Positions 7,560-16,784 of a stretch of 64,000 nt of DNA are shown one piece after another. The DNA is taken from assembly GCF_039872745.1 (NCBI RefSeq), contig NZ_JBDPZD010000008.1, positions 42,280-106,279 of the forward strand. The letters are read 5' to 3'. Each line of letters opens with the position of its first letter. The stretch's first letter is position 1. A program made the translations under genes and the position numbers. The notes beneath the pieces are model-generated. The model made no database searches. It was not told where the DNA came from and was given only the letters and a program-made list of their open reading frames with translations. The DNA comes from Pelomonas paludis (GTDB lineage Bacteria; Pseudomonadota; Gammaproteobacteria; Burkholderiales; Burkholderiaceae_C).

Positions 7560-10464
7560 AGGCGGCGGGTACGCGCGGGAGTGCGAAGCCGCACTTCAGC
7601 GCCAAGGCCTGCGCGCGGGCCTCGAACGACGTGGCCGCACCCGCACCCGCCGCCGTGAGGGCGAGCAGGCGCCAGGCCTCGGCCTGAGACTCGGGCAGCG
7701 GGCCGCGCTCGGCCAGGCGGGCCATGTCTTCGGCAGCAGCCGTGGCGGCAACAGCGTCTTGCGCGGCATGCGCCCAGGCCCAGCGCACACGTGCCCAGCG
7801 CAGGTGGACCAGCGGGTGCTGGCTAAGCCCGGTCATGGCTTGCAAGCGGCTGCGGCTGGCGGGCGACAGCGCCTCGCCCAGGCGCTCGGCACACAGGGTC
7901 TCGGCCCAGATCCAGTGGCTGACACGCAGCGGCTCGGGGCTCTCGGCCACAAAAGCAGCGGCCTCACGCAGCAGCTGGCGCGCGTCCTCGGGCCGGCCTT
8001 GGGCCAGGCGCAGCCGCGCGAGGCGCACAAGGCCCTCGGTCTCGAAGCCCGGGCTGTTCTGCGCCCGCGCCAGGGCCAGCGAGCGCTGCAGCGCTTCGTC
8101 CGACTCCTCATGCCTTCCAGCGCTGATCAGGATCACGCCCAGCACCAGCAGGGACAGCGCCTCGGCATGCGGCACGCCGGCCCAGCTCACCAGCGCGCGG
8201 CGGATCATGGTCAGCGCTTCGTCCACACGGCCCAGCGCGTGCAGCATCACGGCCAGGTCGTTCTCAATCGTCATGCCGCTGCAGTACTCGGGGTGCAGAG
8301 CCAGCAGGCGGCTCAGCGCATCGTGCGCCGGCTGCACCTCACCGCCAAACCAATGGATCTGCCCCTCCCAGCTCAGCAGCGACGGGCGCCGGGGCGCCAG
8401 GCGCCGCACCTCACCGAGGCTGGCCCAAGCGGCGGGGATGTCGGGCTCACGCATGGCCAGCTCGATCAGCACCTCGTGCGCCTCCACCTGCGCCGCCGGC
8501 CCCAGGTCGGGCAGCAGCTCGCGCAGCCGCGCCGCGTGCTGGCGGGCGCTGGCGATGTCGCCGGCAAATACGCGGTTGTCCACCAGGGCTGTGCAGAGCT
8601 GGCCTTCCAGCAGGCGGCGCGCGCTCAGGTCGGCCACCGCATGCAGCTGGGCCTGCACACCGCGCAGCGCGGCCTCGCCACGGGCCAGGTCGTCAAACAA
8701 ATCGCAGGCCGCCAGCTCCAGTCGCGCGCGCAAGCCTTGAGCGGCGTCGAGCGAGGCCTGGGCCACGCGGTGCCAGCGCTCGCGCGCCTCGTCAAAGCGG
8801 CCGCGCGCCTTGAGCTGCAAGGCACCGCGATGCAGCCAGGCCAAGCAGGTCTGCGCCTCGCCGGCCTGCTCCCAGTGGTGGGCGATGACGAGGGCATCCG
8901 GCGCCGGGTGCTCCTGCGCCGCCAGCCACAGCGCGGCGCGGCGGTGCAGGGCCTGCACGCCGGGCTCCGCCAGCGCGGCCAGCACGGCGTCGCGGATCAA
9001 GTCATGCGCGCACACATAGCCGCTTCCAAGCGGGCGCAGGAGGCCCGCCTGCGCCGCCGCCTCACAGGCCTGCCGCGCGGCGTCGGGCGCGGCGTCCACC
9101 AGGCCCACGGCCGGCGCGTCCTGCTGAAAGATCGCGGCCATGCGCACCGCCTCGGCCGCCGCCTGGGGCAGGCTTTGCAGGCGGCGCTGCACCAGCTGCG
9201 CCACCTCGACCTGCACGCCAGCTTGCACCCCGGCGTCGCCGCCGGGCTCCAGCAGCGCTTCACGGTGCAGGCGCACCAGCTCGCCAATCAAAAAGGGGTT
9301 GCCGCCGCCCAGCACGTGCAGGCGGTCCAGGGCCTCGTCGGGCCAGTCAGATTCGCTACCCTGCCAGAGGCAGACCGCGCTCAAGGCCTGGCGCGGCAGG
9401 GGCCCCAGGCGCACGGTCTGCAAGCGGCCGGCCAGCTCCAGGTCGGACACCAGCTCCTGCGGCGCGCCGGTCAGCTCGGTGCTGCGGGCTGCGGCCCGCC
9501 AGCGCAAGCGGCCGTCATGCGCCAGCAGGGCCAGCCATTCCAGCGTGGCGCCGTCACACCACTGCAGGTCGTCCACGATCAGCAGGGGCGCGAGTTGCTC
9601 AAAAGCGCGCACCAGGGCTTCGGTCAGCCGGGTGCGGGCAGTGAGTGCGTCCAGCGGCGGCAGGGCCTCGTCGGGCGCCAGCTCGGGCATCAGGCGCGCC
9701 AGGTCCAGCCGGTAGGGCCGCAGTCGGCTGAAGGGGTCGGCGAGCGCGCGCTCCAGCTGGGCGGTGTGCTGGCGCAGCGCGTCGAGCACGGGGCGGTAGG
9801 GCAGACGGTCCAGCCCGCGCAGGCCGCGCAGCACCGGGCTGCCCGGGAAGGCCGCCGCCAGCAGCGTGCTCTTGCCCGCACCCGGCTCGCCCAGCACCAC
9901 CACGGCCGGGTGGGCGGCGCGCTGCAGGGCGGCCAGCTCGGCGTCGCGCCCCGGCAGGGCGGACGTTGCTGCGGCTGGTGCTGCCGCGCGAGCCGGGCCG
10001 AACGCGGCACTGGAGGCGGCGCTGGGCGCTTGCACCGCCGCGTGTTGCCAGCGGTCGAGCAAGCGCCGCTGCGCCGCCATACGCCACTCCTGGAAGCCCT
10101 CGTAGCCGCCCAGATGCCAGCCCTGCAGCCAGGGGCCTGGGTGCTGGGGCGCGGTGGTGGTGTCGTCCAGCGGCACCAGGTCGCAAGGCGCCGTCAGCCG
10201 CACGCGGTGGCGCTCGGCCTCCAGGCCCTCGGGCGCACCCCAGGCCGCTAGCATGCTGCGTGCACGGTGCAGGTTGATGCGCAAGTGGTGCCGGGCATCC
10301 TCCGGCGTGGCCTCGGGCCAGAACACCGCCGCCAACTGCTCGCGCGTGCGCCAGCCGCCCTCGGTGGCCAGCACCACCAGCAGGGCGGCGGGCACGGTGA
10401 GGGGCAGCGACTGGGCAGGCTCATTGGCCACATGCCAGCCAGGTTGAACAAGCAATCTGAGCAT
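7546..10464 (-). CDS. AfsR/SARP-like transcriptional regulator with ATPase and TPR region
   Basis: A 972-residue protein. Residues 1-130 resemble the winged-helix plus bacterial transcriptional activator (BTAD) segment of SARP-type regulators (LRINLHRARSML). An AAA/NB-ARC-like ATPase follows, with Walker A GEPGAGKST at residues 192-200 and Walker B LLIVDDLQWCD. The C-terminal half is alpha-helical and TPR-like (many Ala/Leu-rich repeats such as GRHEESDEALQRSLALARAQ). Such proteins are STAND-class signal-sensing activators. ATG 10464 is used; an in-frame ATG at 10506 is possible, and neither has a clear ribosome binding site. Targets are unknown; the convergent GH5/Sde182 genes are only a suggestion. 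Confidence 0.75.
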   Translation of the reverse strand: MLRLLVQPGWHVANEPAQSLPLTVPAALLVVLATEGGWRTREQLAAVFWPEATPEDARHHLRINLHRARSMLAAWGAPEGLEAERHRVRLTAPCDLVPLDDTTTAPQHPGPWLQGWHLGGYEGFQEWRMAAQRRLLDRWQHAAVQAPSAASSAAFGPARAAAPAAATSALPGRDAELAALQRAAHPAVVVLGEPGAGKSTLLAAAFPGSPVLRGLRGLDRLPYRPVLDALRQHTAQLERALADPFSRLRPYRLDLARLMPELAPDEALPPLDALTARTRLTEALVRAFEQLAPLLIVDDLQWCDGATLEWLALLAHDGRLRWRAAARSTELTGAPQELVSDLELAGRLQTVRLGPLPRQALSAVCLWQGSESDWPDEALDRLHVLGGGNPFLIGELVRLHREALLEPGGDAGVQAGVQVEVAQLVQRRLQSLPQAAAEAVRMAAIFQQDAPAVGLVDAAPDAARQACEAAAQAGLLRPLGSGYVCAHDLIRDAVLAALAEPGVQALHRRAALWLAAQEHPAPDALVIAHHWEQAGEAQTCLAWLHRGALQLKARGRFDEARERWHRVAQASLDAAQGLRARLELAACDLFDDLARGEAALRGVQAQLHAVADLSARRLLEGQLCTALVDNRVFAGDIASARQHAARLRELLPDLGPAAQVEAHEVLIELAMREPDIPAAWASLGEVRRLAPRRPSLLSWEGQIHWFGGEVQPAHDALSRLLALHPEYCSGMTIENDLAVMLHALGRVDEALTMIRRALVSWAGVPHAEALSLLVLGVILISAGRHEESDEALQRSLALARAQNSPGFETEGLVRLARLRLAQGRPEDARQLLREAAAFVAESPEPLRVSHWIWAETLCAERLGEALSPASRSRLQAMTGLSQHPLVHLRWARVRWAWAHAAQDAVAATAAAEDMARLAERGPLPESQAEAWRLLALTAAGAGAATSFEARAQALALKCGFALPRVPAAFNAA

Positions 10465-10554
10465 CGCGGGCGAGTGTCGCTGAGGGGCGTCTCTGCTGCG
10501 TCTCATCGCCGATGGTGCATCTACCATCTGCGCCTCAATCAACCAGCGCCCACC

Positions 10555-10986
10555 ATGAAATCTGTCCTCCTCGCCGCCCTGCTCGCCACCGCCCTGCCCG
10601 CGTTCGCGCAAGCGGAGGCGCAAGCCCTCTCTGCCTGTGTCGGCGCCAAGAGCACCGGGCAGGATCGCAAAGACCTGGCCAAGTGGCTGTTCACCGCCAT
10701 GGCCGCGCACCCCGACATGAAGCCGCTGTCCACGGTCTCTGACCCCGTCGCCGAGGCATCGAGCAAGACGGCCGGCGAGCTCTTTACCCGCCTGCTCAGC
10801 GATGCTTGCGCCACCGAGGCCAAGGCCGCCCTCAAGGCCGGTGGCCCCATGGCCATTCAAGTCGGTTTCCAAACCCTCGGTCAATTGGCCATGCAGGAGC
10901 TGATGACCGACAAGGACGTCGCGGCCTCGATGGGCCGGCTCGACAAGTATCTGGACCGCCAGAAGCTGGCAACGCTGGGCCAATAG
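10555..10986 (+). CDS. Small exported protein, unknown function
   Basis: A 143-residue protein with a clear signal peptide (MKSVLLAALLATALPAFAQA) and a mature part rich in helices (KDLAKWLFTAMAAHPDMKPL). Two cysteines (LSACVG and SDACAT) may form a disulfide. The family is not recognised; similar short periplasmic proteins are common in Burkholderiales. It is divergent from the AfsR-like gene, with 90 nt between starts. The palindromic element at 11000-11167 begins 13 nt after its stop. Confidence 0.65.
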   Translation: MKSVLLAALLATALPAFAQAEAQALSACVGAKSTGQDRKDLAKWLFTAMAAHPDMKPLSTVSDPVAEASSKTAGELFTRLLSDACATEAKAALKAGGPMAIQVGFQTLGQLAMQELMTDKDVAASMGRLDKYLDRQKLATLGQ

Positions 10987-10999
10987 CTTTCAGCTCACG

Positions 11000-11167
11000 C
11001 TCAGAGCTTGTGAATGAATCCGGCGCGCTCGAGCGGGCGGCCCAAATGGCGCCAATCAAGGCGCAAAGCACAGCCGTAGCTCGGGCTACGGCGCGCATTT
11101 GCAACGCCGAGTGGCGGCGTTTCGGGGCGGACGAGCGGGTGCGCAGGATTTGTTCGCAAGCTCTCAG
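11000..11167. repeat. 168-bp imperfect palindromic intergenic element
   Basis: The ends are inverted repeats: 11000-11021 matches the reverse complement of 11146-11167 at 18 of 22 positions. A perfect 7-bp stem with a TCGG loop lies at the centre (CCGTAGC 11074-11080 and GCTACGG 11085-11091), and the intervening arms are also partly complementary, so the whole piece can fold into one long hairpin or cruciform around position 11083. This looks like a non-autonomous, REP/MITE-like dispersed element. No second copy was noticed in the window. It fills the gap before glcD. Confidence 0.7.
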
Positions 11168-11192
11168 GGCCCAGCGCTAAAGTCAGCCCGCC

Positions 11193-12680
11193 ATGCCCGC
11201 CACCCCGCCCACTTCAGACCGCGCCGCGCGCCAGCGCGAGGTGGTGGCGGCGCTCTCGCCGCTGCTGGGGGCCGGCCATCTGCTTTGGACACCCGAGGCC
11301 GTCACGCCCTATGAGTGCGACGGCCTGACCGCCTACCGCGAGCGGCCGCTGGCCGTGGCCTTGCCCGAGAACGACGAACAAGTGGCCGCCGTGCTGCGCG
11401 CCTGCCATCGGTTGGGCGTGCCCGTGGTGGCGCGCGGGGCGGGTACGGGGCTGTCGGGCGGCGCGATGCCGCATGCCGAGGGCGTGACCCTGGCGCTGGG
11501 CAAGTTCAACCGCATCCTGGCGGTGGACCCCTTGGCACGAACCGCTCGCGTGCAATGCGGCGTGCGCAACCTCGCCATCTCCGAGGCCGCCGCGCCGCAT
11601 GGCCTCTATTACGCGCCCGACCCCAGCAGCCAGATCGCCTGCACCATCGGCGGCAACGTGGCCGAGAACTCGGGCGGCGTGCATTGCCTCAAGTACGGCC
11701 TCACGCTGCACAACGTGCTGCGGGTGAAGGGCTTCACCGCCGAGGGCGAGGCCGTTGAGTTCGGCTCCGAGGCGCTGGACGCCGCCGGCCTCGACCTGCT
11801 GGCCCTGGTGGTGGGCAGCGAGGGCATGCTGGCCGTGATCACCGAAGTCACGGTCAAGCTCGTCCCCAAGCCCAAACTCGCGCGCTGCATCATGGCCAGC
11901 TTTGATGACGTGCGCAAAGCCGGCGACGCCGTGGCCGCCGTGATCGCGGCGGGCCTGATCCCGGCCGGCCTGGAGATGATGGACAAGCCCATGACCGCCG
12001 CGGTCGAGGACTTCGTCCACGCCGGCTACGACCTGACGGCCGAAGCCATCCTGCTCTGCGAGAGCGACGGCACGCCCGAGGAGGTGGCCGAGGAGATCGA
12101 GAAGATGCAGGCCGTGCTGCGCGCGAGTGGCGCCACGGCCATCGAGGTGAGCACGTCCGAGGCCCAGCGCCTCAAGTTCTGGAGCGGGCGCAAAAACGCC
12201 TTCCCGGCGTCGGGCCGCATCAGCCCCGACTACATGTGCATGGACTCGACCCTCCCGCGCAAGCACCTGGCCACCATCCTGCTCGACATCCAGCGCATGG
12301 AAGGCGAGTTCGGCCTGCGCTGCGCCAACGTCTTCCATGCCGGTGACGGCAACCTGCACCCGCTGATCCTCTTCGACGCCAACGACCCCGACCAGCTGCG
12401 CCGCTGCGAGGCCTTCGGCGCCGCCATCCTGGAGCGCAGCGTCGAGCTGGGAGGCACCGTCACGGGCGAGCACGGCGTGGGCATTGAAAAGCTCAGCTCC
12501 ATGTGCGTGCAGTTCAGCCCGCAGGAGCGCACGCAGATGGAGGCCGTCAAACGCGCCTTCGACCCGGCCGGCTTGCTCAACCCCGGCAAGGTCATCCCAA
12601 CCCTGCACCGCTGCGCCGAGTACGGGCGCATGCATGTGAAGCGCGGCTTGCTGGCCTTCCCGGAGCTGGAGCGGTTTTGA
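11193..12680 (+). CDS. glcD: Glycolate oxidase subunit GlcD (FAD-linked)
   Basis: A 495-residue FAD-binding oxidase of the GlcD/D-lactate dehydrogenase group. The FAD-binding stretch VVARGAGTGLSGGAMP and PDPSSQIACTIGGNVAENSGG are intact, and the C-terminal domain has GDGNLHPLILFD and GTVTGEHGVGIEK. With GlcE and GlcF it oxidises glycolate to glyoxylate, passing electrons to the quinone pool. The stop is directly followed by the glcE ATG, so D, E and F form a tight operon. A D-lactate or other 2-hydroxy-acid substrate cannot be excluded. Confidence 0.93.
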   Translation: MPATPPTSDRAARQREVVAALSPLLGAGHLLWTPEAVTPYECDGLTAYRERPLAVALPENDEQVAAVLRACHRLGVPVVARGAGTGLSGGAMPHAEGVTLALGKFNRILAVDPLARTARVQCGVRNLAISEAAAPHGLYYAPDPSSQIACTIGGNVAENSGGVHCLKYGLTLHNVLRVKGFTAEGEAVEFGSEALDAAGLDLLALVVGSEGMLAVITEVTVKLVPKPKLARCIMASFDDVRKAGDAVAAVIAAGLIPAGLEMMDKPMTAAVEDFVHAGYDLTAEAILLCESDGTPEEVAEEIEKMQAVLRASGATAIEVSTSEAQRLKFWSGRKNAFPASGRISPDYMCMDSTLPRKHLATILLDIQRMEGEFGLRCANVFHAGDGNLHPLILFDANDPDQLRRCEAFGAAILERSVELGGTVTGEHGVGIEKLSSMCVQFSPQERTQMEAVKRAFDPAGLLNPGKVIPTLHRCAEYGRMHVKRGLLAFPELERF

Positions 12681-13781
12681 ATGTTGGCTGAAGCCCTGCA
12701 GCCCCTGAAGGACGCCATCGCGGCGGCGAGTAGCGCCGGTACGCCGCTGCGCATCACCGGCCACGGCAGCAAAGACTTTTATGGCGGTGAGCCCCAAGGC
12801 GAGCTGCTGTCCACCCAAGCCCTCAACGGCGTCACCGCCTACGAGCCCAGCGAGCTTTTCGTCAGCGTGCTGGCCGGCACGCCCATCGCCGGGCTGGAGG
12901 CGCTGCTGGCCCAGCAGCGCCAGCGCCTCGCCTTCGAGCCGCCCCGCTTTGGTGGCATGGGCACCGTGGGCGGCATGGTGGCGGCCGGCCTCTCGGGCCC
13001 CGGCCGCGCGGCCTTGGGGAGCGTGCGTGACCACCTGCTGGGTGCCACGCTCTTGAACGGCAACGGCGAGCTGCTGTCCTTTGGCGGCACGGTGATGAAG
13101 AACGTGGCCGGCTACGACGTCAGCCGCGTGCTGGCGGGCTCGATGGGCGTGCTGGGCCTGATCGTCGAGGCCACGCTCAAGGTCGTGCCCCTGCCCGCCG
13201 CCACGCTGACCCTGCGCTTCGATGCCGACCAGACCGAGGCCCTGCGCCTCATGAACACCTGGGGCGGCCAGCCCCTGCCCATCGAGGCCAGCGCCTGGTG
13301 GGACGGCGCCCTGCTGCTGCGCCTGGCGGGGGCCAGCAATGCCGTCAAGATGACGGCCGCCCAACTCGGCGGCGAAGAGATCCCAGAGCCCGCCGCCAGC
13401 GCCTTCTGGCTGGGCCTGCGCGACCAGCGCGACGAGTTCTTTGCCAGCGGCGCCAACGCCGTGTTCGCCAACGAGGCCGGCCTGGTGCGCTTCTGGCGCC
13501 TCTCCGTGCCCGCCACCGCGCCCGAGCTCAAGCTGCATGGCGAGCAGCTCATCGAATGGGGCGGCGCGCAGCGCTGGGTCTGCACCCCACTGGCCTCGCA
13601 CCAAGTGCGCGAAGCCGCCGCCAGCGTCGGCGGCCACGCCACGCTCTACTTTGCGCAAGACAAAGCCCCCGGCGCCTTCACGCCGCTGTCAGCACCGCTG
13701 ATGGCCATCCACCGGCGGCTCAAGGCGAGCTTTGATCCCAAGGGCCTGTTCAACCCGGGCCGGCTCTATCCCGACCTCTGA
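12681..13781 (+). CDS. glcE: Glycolate oxidase subunit GlcE
   Basis: A 366-residue second FAD-binding subunit of glycolate oxidase. It has the short FAD-domain signature (RITGHGSKDFYGG, then PRFGGMGTVGGMVAAGLSGPGR) and ends with FDPKGLFNPGRLYPDL, as GlcE does. It lacks the long C-terminal domain of GlcD. The ATG immediately follows the glcD stop, and the stop shares one base with the glcF start. Confidence 0.93.
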   Translation: MLAEALQPLKDAIAAASSAGTPLRITGHGSKDFYGGEPQGELLSTQALNGVTAYEPSELFVSVLAGTPIAGLEALLAQQRQRLAFEPPRFGGMGTVGGMVAAGLSGPGRAALGSVRDHLLGATLLNGNGELLSFGGTVMKNVAGYDVSRVLAGSMGVLGLIVEATLKVVPLPAATLTLRFDADQTEALRLMNTWGGQPLPIEASAWWDGALLLRLAGASNAVKMTAAQLGGEEIPEPAASAFWLGLRDQRDEFFASGANAVFANEAGLVRFWRLSVPATAPELKLHGEQLIEWGGAQRWVCTPLASHQVREAAASVGGHATLYFAQDKAPGAFTPLSAPLMAIHRRLKASFDPKGLFNPGRLYPDL

Positions 13782-15013
13782 TGCAAACCACCCTCGCCCC
13801 CCCCTTTGCCGGCACGCCCGAAGGCAGCGAGGCCGAGGCCATCCTGCGGCGTTGTGTGCACTGCGGGTTTTGCACCGCCACCTGCCCGACCTACCAGTTG
13901 CTGGGCGATGAGCTGGATGGTCCGCGCGGCCGCATCTATCAGATCAAGCAGGTGCTGGAAGGCCAGCCGGCGACGCGTGAAACGCAGCTGCATCTGGACC
14001 GCTGCCTGACCTGCCGCAACTGCGAGACCACCTGCCCATCGGGCGTGGAGTACGGGCGGCTGGTGGAGATCGGGCGCGAGGTGGTGGAGCGGCAAGTGCC
14101 GCGCCCGGTGGGCGAGCGCGTGGCGCGTGGGCTGCTGAAGTCGGGTTTGACTTCGTCGCTGTTTGGGCCGGCCATCAAGCTCGGGCAGGCGCTGCGGCCC
14201 CTGGTGCCGGCGAGTCTCAAAGACAAGGTGCCGCCGCCAGCGCCGGCAGGCAGCCACGACTGGCCGCTGGTCACGCACCGGCGCAAGCTGGGCCTGCTGG
14301 CCGGCTGCGTGCAGCCGACGCTGGCGCCCAACATCAACAGCGCCACCGCGCGGGTGCTGGATGCGGCGGGTATCAGCTGCGTGGTCGCCAAAGGCAGCGG
14401 CTGCTGCGGTGCCATCCGCGCGCACCTGAACGACCACGAAGGCGGCCTTGCGGACATGCGCCGCAACGTCGACGCCTGGTGGCCGCTGCTGGAGCGGGGC
14501 GAGATCGAGGGCCTGGTGATGAACGCCTCGGGCTGCGGCGTGACGGTCAAGGAGTACGGCCGCGCGCTGGCCCATGACCCGGCCTATGCCGACAAGGCCA
14601 AACGCGTCAGCGAGGCCACGCGCGACCTGAGCGAGTGGCTGCCTGAGCTGGTGCCGGTGCTCAGAGAAAAGCTGCAGGGCTCGATGCCGAAGCTCGCCTA
14701 TCACCCCCCGTGCACGCTGCAGCACGGCCAGCAGTTGCGTGGCGGTGTCGAGGCGGCCTTCAAGGAGCTGGGCTTCGAGATCGGCTGCGCAGCCACCGAG
14801 AGCCATTTGTGCTGCGGCTCGGCAGGCACCTACTCGGTGTTGCAACCGACGCTGTCCAAGCAACTGCGCGACCGCAAGCTGGCCGCGCTGGCGCCGCTTG
14901 CGGCCGACGAGATCGTCTCGGCCAACATCGGCTGCATCCAGCATCTGCAGTCCGGCACCACCACGCCCGTGCGGCACTGGGTGGAGGTGCTGGATGCGGC
15001 GCTGCACCCCTGA
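13781..15013 (+). CDS. glcF: Glycolate oxidase iron-sulfur subunit GlcF
   Basis: A 410-residue electron-transfer subunit. Two [4Fe-4S] motifs are complete: Cys25/28/31/35 (CVHCGFCTATCP) and Cys75/78/81/85 (CLTCRNCETTCP). Two cysteine-rich CCG-type domains follow (GSGCCGAIRAH and SHLCCGSAGTYS), the heterodisulfide-reductase-like region. It takes electrons from GlcDE towards the membrane. The start overlaps the glcE stop (TGATG). No glcC regulator or glcB lies nearby. Confidence 0.93.
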   Translation: MQTTLAPPFAGTPEGSEAEAILRRCVHCGFCTATCPTYQLLGDELDGPRGRIYQIKQVLEGQPATRETQLHLDRCLTCRNCETTCPSGVEYGRLVEIGREVVERQVPRPVGERVARGLLKSGLTSSLFGPAIKLGQALRPLVPASLKDKVPPPAPAGSHDWPLVTHRRKLGLLAGCVQPTLAPNINSATARVLDAAGISCVVAKGSGCCGAIRAHLNDHEGGLADMRRNVDAWWPLLERGEIEGLVMNASGCGVTVKEYGRALAHDPAYADKAKRVSEATRDLSEWLPELVPVLREKLQGSMPKLAYHPPCTLQHGQQLRGGVEAAFKELGFEIGCAATESHLCCGSAGTYSVLQPTLSKQLRDRKLAALAPLAADEIVSANIGCIQHLQSGTTTPVRHWVEVLDAALHP

Positions 15014-15046
15014 ACCCCTGAACCCCATCACCTCTCTCACCCCACG

Positions 15047-15706
15047 ATGAAACTGCCCCTGCTGATTCTGCTGCTCGTCACCTTGCCGAGCCTCGCGTTC
15101 GCCCAGCCCGAGGTGGCGGCATCAGCGGCCTCTGCCGCGTCCGGCGCTGCAGCTAGCGGCATCACCACGGTCAAGCTGATGAGCTTCACACCCGGCGAGC
15201 GGGGCTACAGCCCCGAGCTGGCCGCCCAGAGCATCCAGGGCAAGGTCGTGCTGCATCTCAAGCTCAAGGCGGATGGCGGCGTCGAGACGGCCACCGTGCA
15301 CACCAGCTCGCGCGCCGAAGTGCTGGACCAGCTCGCACTCCAACTCGTGCAAGGCCTGCGCTACAAGACCTCGGCAGCCACGCCGCTGACCGAGGTTCTG
15401 GCGCCCATCGAGTACCGGCGCGACTCGCTGACCACCCTGGGCGACAAGACCTGTGCCGAGTTCCTGCTCGATGCGCGCTACTACGCGCAGACCTTCCCGG
15501 ACCAAACGCCCCGCAGCATGCCGGTGATCAACCTGACGGCGGGGATGCTCTTCCTGGGCAGCAAGGGCGACCTCAGCCAGCGCATGCGCTGGCTCAAGCA
15601 GGTGGAGGCGGCGGCACGCGAGATTCGCCCGGCCTGCGAGCGCGAGCCCGAGGCTGGCTACCTGAAGACCTTCACGGCCCTGACCGCCACTGCAGCCAAG
15701 CCCTGA
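15047..15706 (+). CDS. Exported protein with TonB-C-terminal-like domain
   Basis: A 219-residue protein with signal peptide MKLPLLILLLVTLPSLAFA. After an Ala/Ser-rich linker, residues 65-115 (SIQGKVVLHLKLKADGGVETATV, QLVQGLRYKTS) look like the TonB C-terminal fold, and the remainder is a unique region with two cysteines. It has no transmembrane anchor other than the signal peptide, so it is probably a periplasmic protein rather than an energy transducer. It follows glcF by 33 nt and could share its transcript. Function unknown. Confidence 0.65.
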   Translation: MKLPLLILLLVTLPSLAFAQPEVAASAASAASGAAASGITTVKLMSFTPGERGYSPELAAQSIQGKVVLHLKLKADGGVETATVHTSSRAEVLDQLALQLVQGLRYKTSAATPLTEVLAPIEYRRDSLTTLGDKTCAEFLLDARYYAQTFPDQTPRSMPVINLTAGMLFLGSKGDLSQRMRWLKQVEAAAREIRPACEREPEAGYLKTFTALTATAAKP

Positions 15707-15714
15707 TCGAGTGC

Positions 15715-16728
15715 TCAGGCGGCCGACGCCGCCGACAGCTCGCCGTCCAGGCCCTCGTAGCCGCCCACCATCACGATGCGGTTGCGGCCCAGAGCCTTGG
15801 CTTCATAGAGGCCCTGGTCGGCGCGCTCCAGCACCTCGGTGGGCGTGATCTGGCTGTCGGGCACGATGGTGAGCAGGCCGCCCGAGAGCGTCACCTGCGA
15901 GGCCACTTCGGAGTTGGGGTGGGGCAGGCCGGCGGCGTCCAGCGCGGCCCGCAGCGCGTCCACCACCACCCAGGCGCCAGGCGTGGGCGTGTTGGGCAGG
16001 ATGAGGGCGAACTCCTCACCGCCGTAGCGCGCCGCACAGTCGCTGGGCCGGCGGCAGGCCTGCAGGAAGACATTGGCCACCTGCTTCAGGCAGGCGTCGC
16101 CCGCACCGTGGCCCAGGCTGTCGTTGTAGCGCTTGAAGAAGTCCACGTCGCACAGCACGATGCTGAGCGGCTGCTTGGAGCGCCGGGCCAGGTCCATCTC
16201 CTGGCGCAGCCGGGTGTCCAGCGCGCGGCGGTTGAGCAGGCCGGTGAGGGCGTCCACCGTGGCCAGCGCGTGCAGCTGGGCGTTGGCACCGTGCAGGGCC
16301 TGCGCCAATTCAACCAGGCGCTCGCGCATCTGCACCAGGCGCTGCATGGCACGCAGCTTGGCCTGCAGGATCATGGGCGCCACGGGGCTGACGAGGTGGT
16401 CGTCACCGCCGGCCTCGATGCTGAGCCAGACCTCGTGCTCGTCACCGCGTGGCGAGACAAAGATGATGGGCGTCCAGCTGTTGCCGTCGGCCTCGCGCAG
16501 CGAGGCGGCAAACCGCTGGTCGTCGTCGCCGAGCCGGTCCACGCAGATCAGCACCACATCTGGGGCGACCTCGCGAAACACACCGAGTGCAGCGCCAGCG
16601 GAATCCGCGGCTCTGGCGCGGTGGCCGGCGGCATCCACTTCCTGGACCAGGGCAGCGCGGGCTTTGGAATCGGCGCCGAGGATCAGCACCATGAGCGATT
16701 GCAGGCTGGAAATCAGATCAGGGTGCAC
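15715..16728 (-). CDS. Diguanylate cyclase with degenerate receiver domain
   Basis: A 337-residue protein: receiver-like domain (about residues 12-130), short coiled helix, then a GGDEF domain with active-site GGEEF at 236-240. An RPSD inhibitory site sits exactly five residues before it, so product feedback by c-di-GMP is expected. The receiver lacks the usual acidic pair (LGADSK) and has Cys62 (VVLICVD) where the phosphoacceptor Asp normally sits, so it is probably not phosphorylated. GTG at 16728 is used; ATG at 16692 is an alternative. It is divergent from cca. Confidence 0.85.
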   Translation of the reverse strand: MHPDLISSLQSLMVLILGADSKARAALVQEVDAAGHRARAADSAGAALGVFREVAPDVVLICVDRLGDDDQRFAASLREADGNSWTPIIFVSPRGDEHEVWLSIEAGGDDHLVSPVAPMILQAKLRAMQRLVQMRERLVELAQALHGANAQLHALATVDALTGLLNRRALDTRLRQEMDLARRSKQPLSIVLCDVDFFKRYNDSLGHGAGDACLKQVANVFLQACRRPSDCAARYGGEEFALILPNTPTPGAWVVVDALRAALDAAGLPHPNSEVASQVTLSGGLLTIVPDSQITPTEVLERADQGLYEAKALGRNRIVMVGGYEGLDGELSAASAA

Positions 16729-16784
16729 GAACAGATCAGGCAGTGCGGCGGATGCGCGATTGTGAACGCCTCCACAATGCCGTC

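Noticed and set aside
10465..10983. Longer start for the AfsR-like regulator
   Set aside because: The extension runs antisense through the small exported protein gene at 10555-10986 and has no domain similarity.
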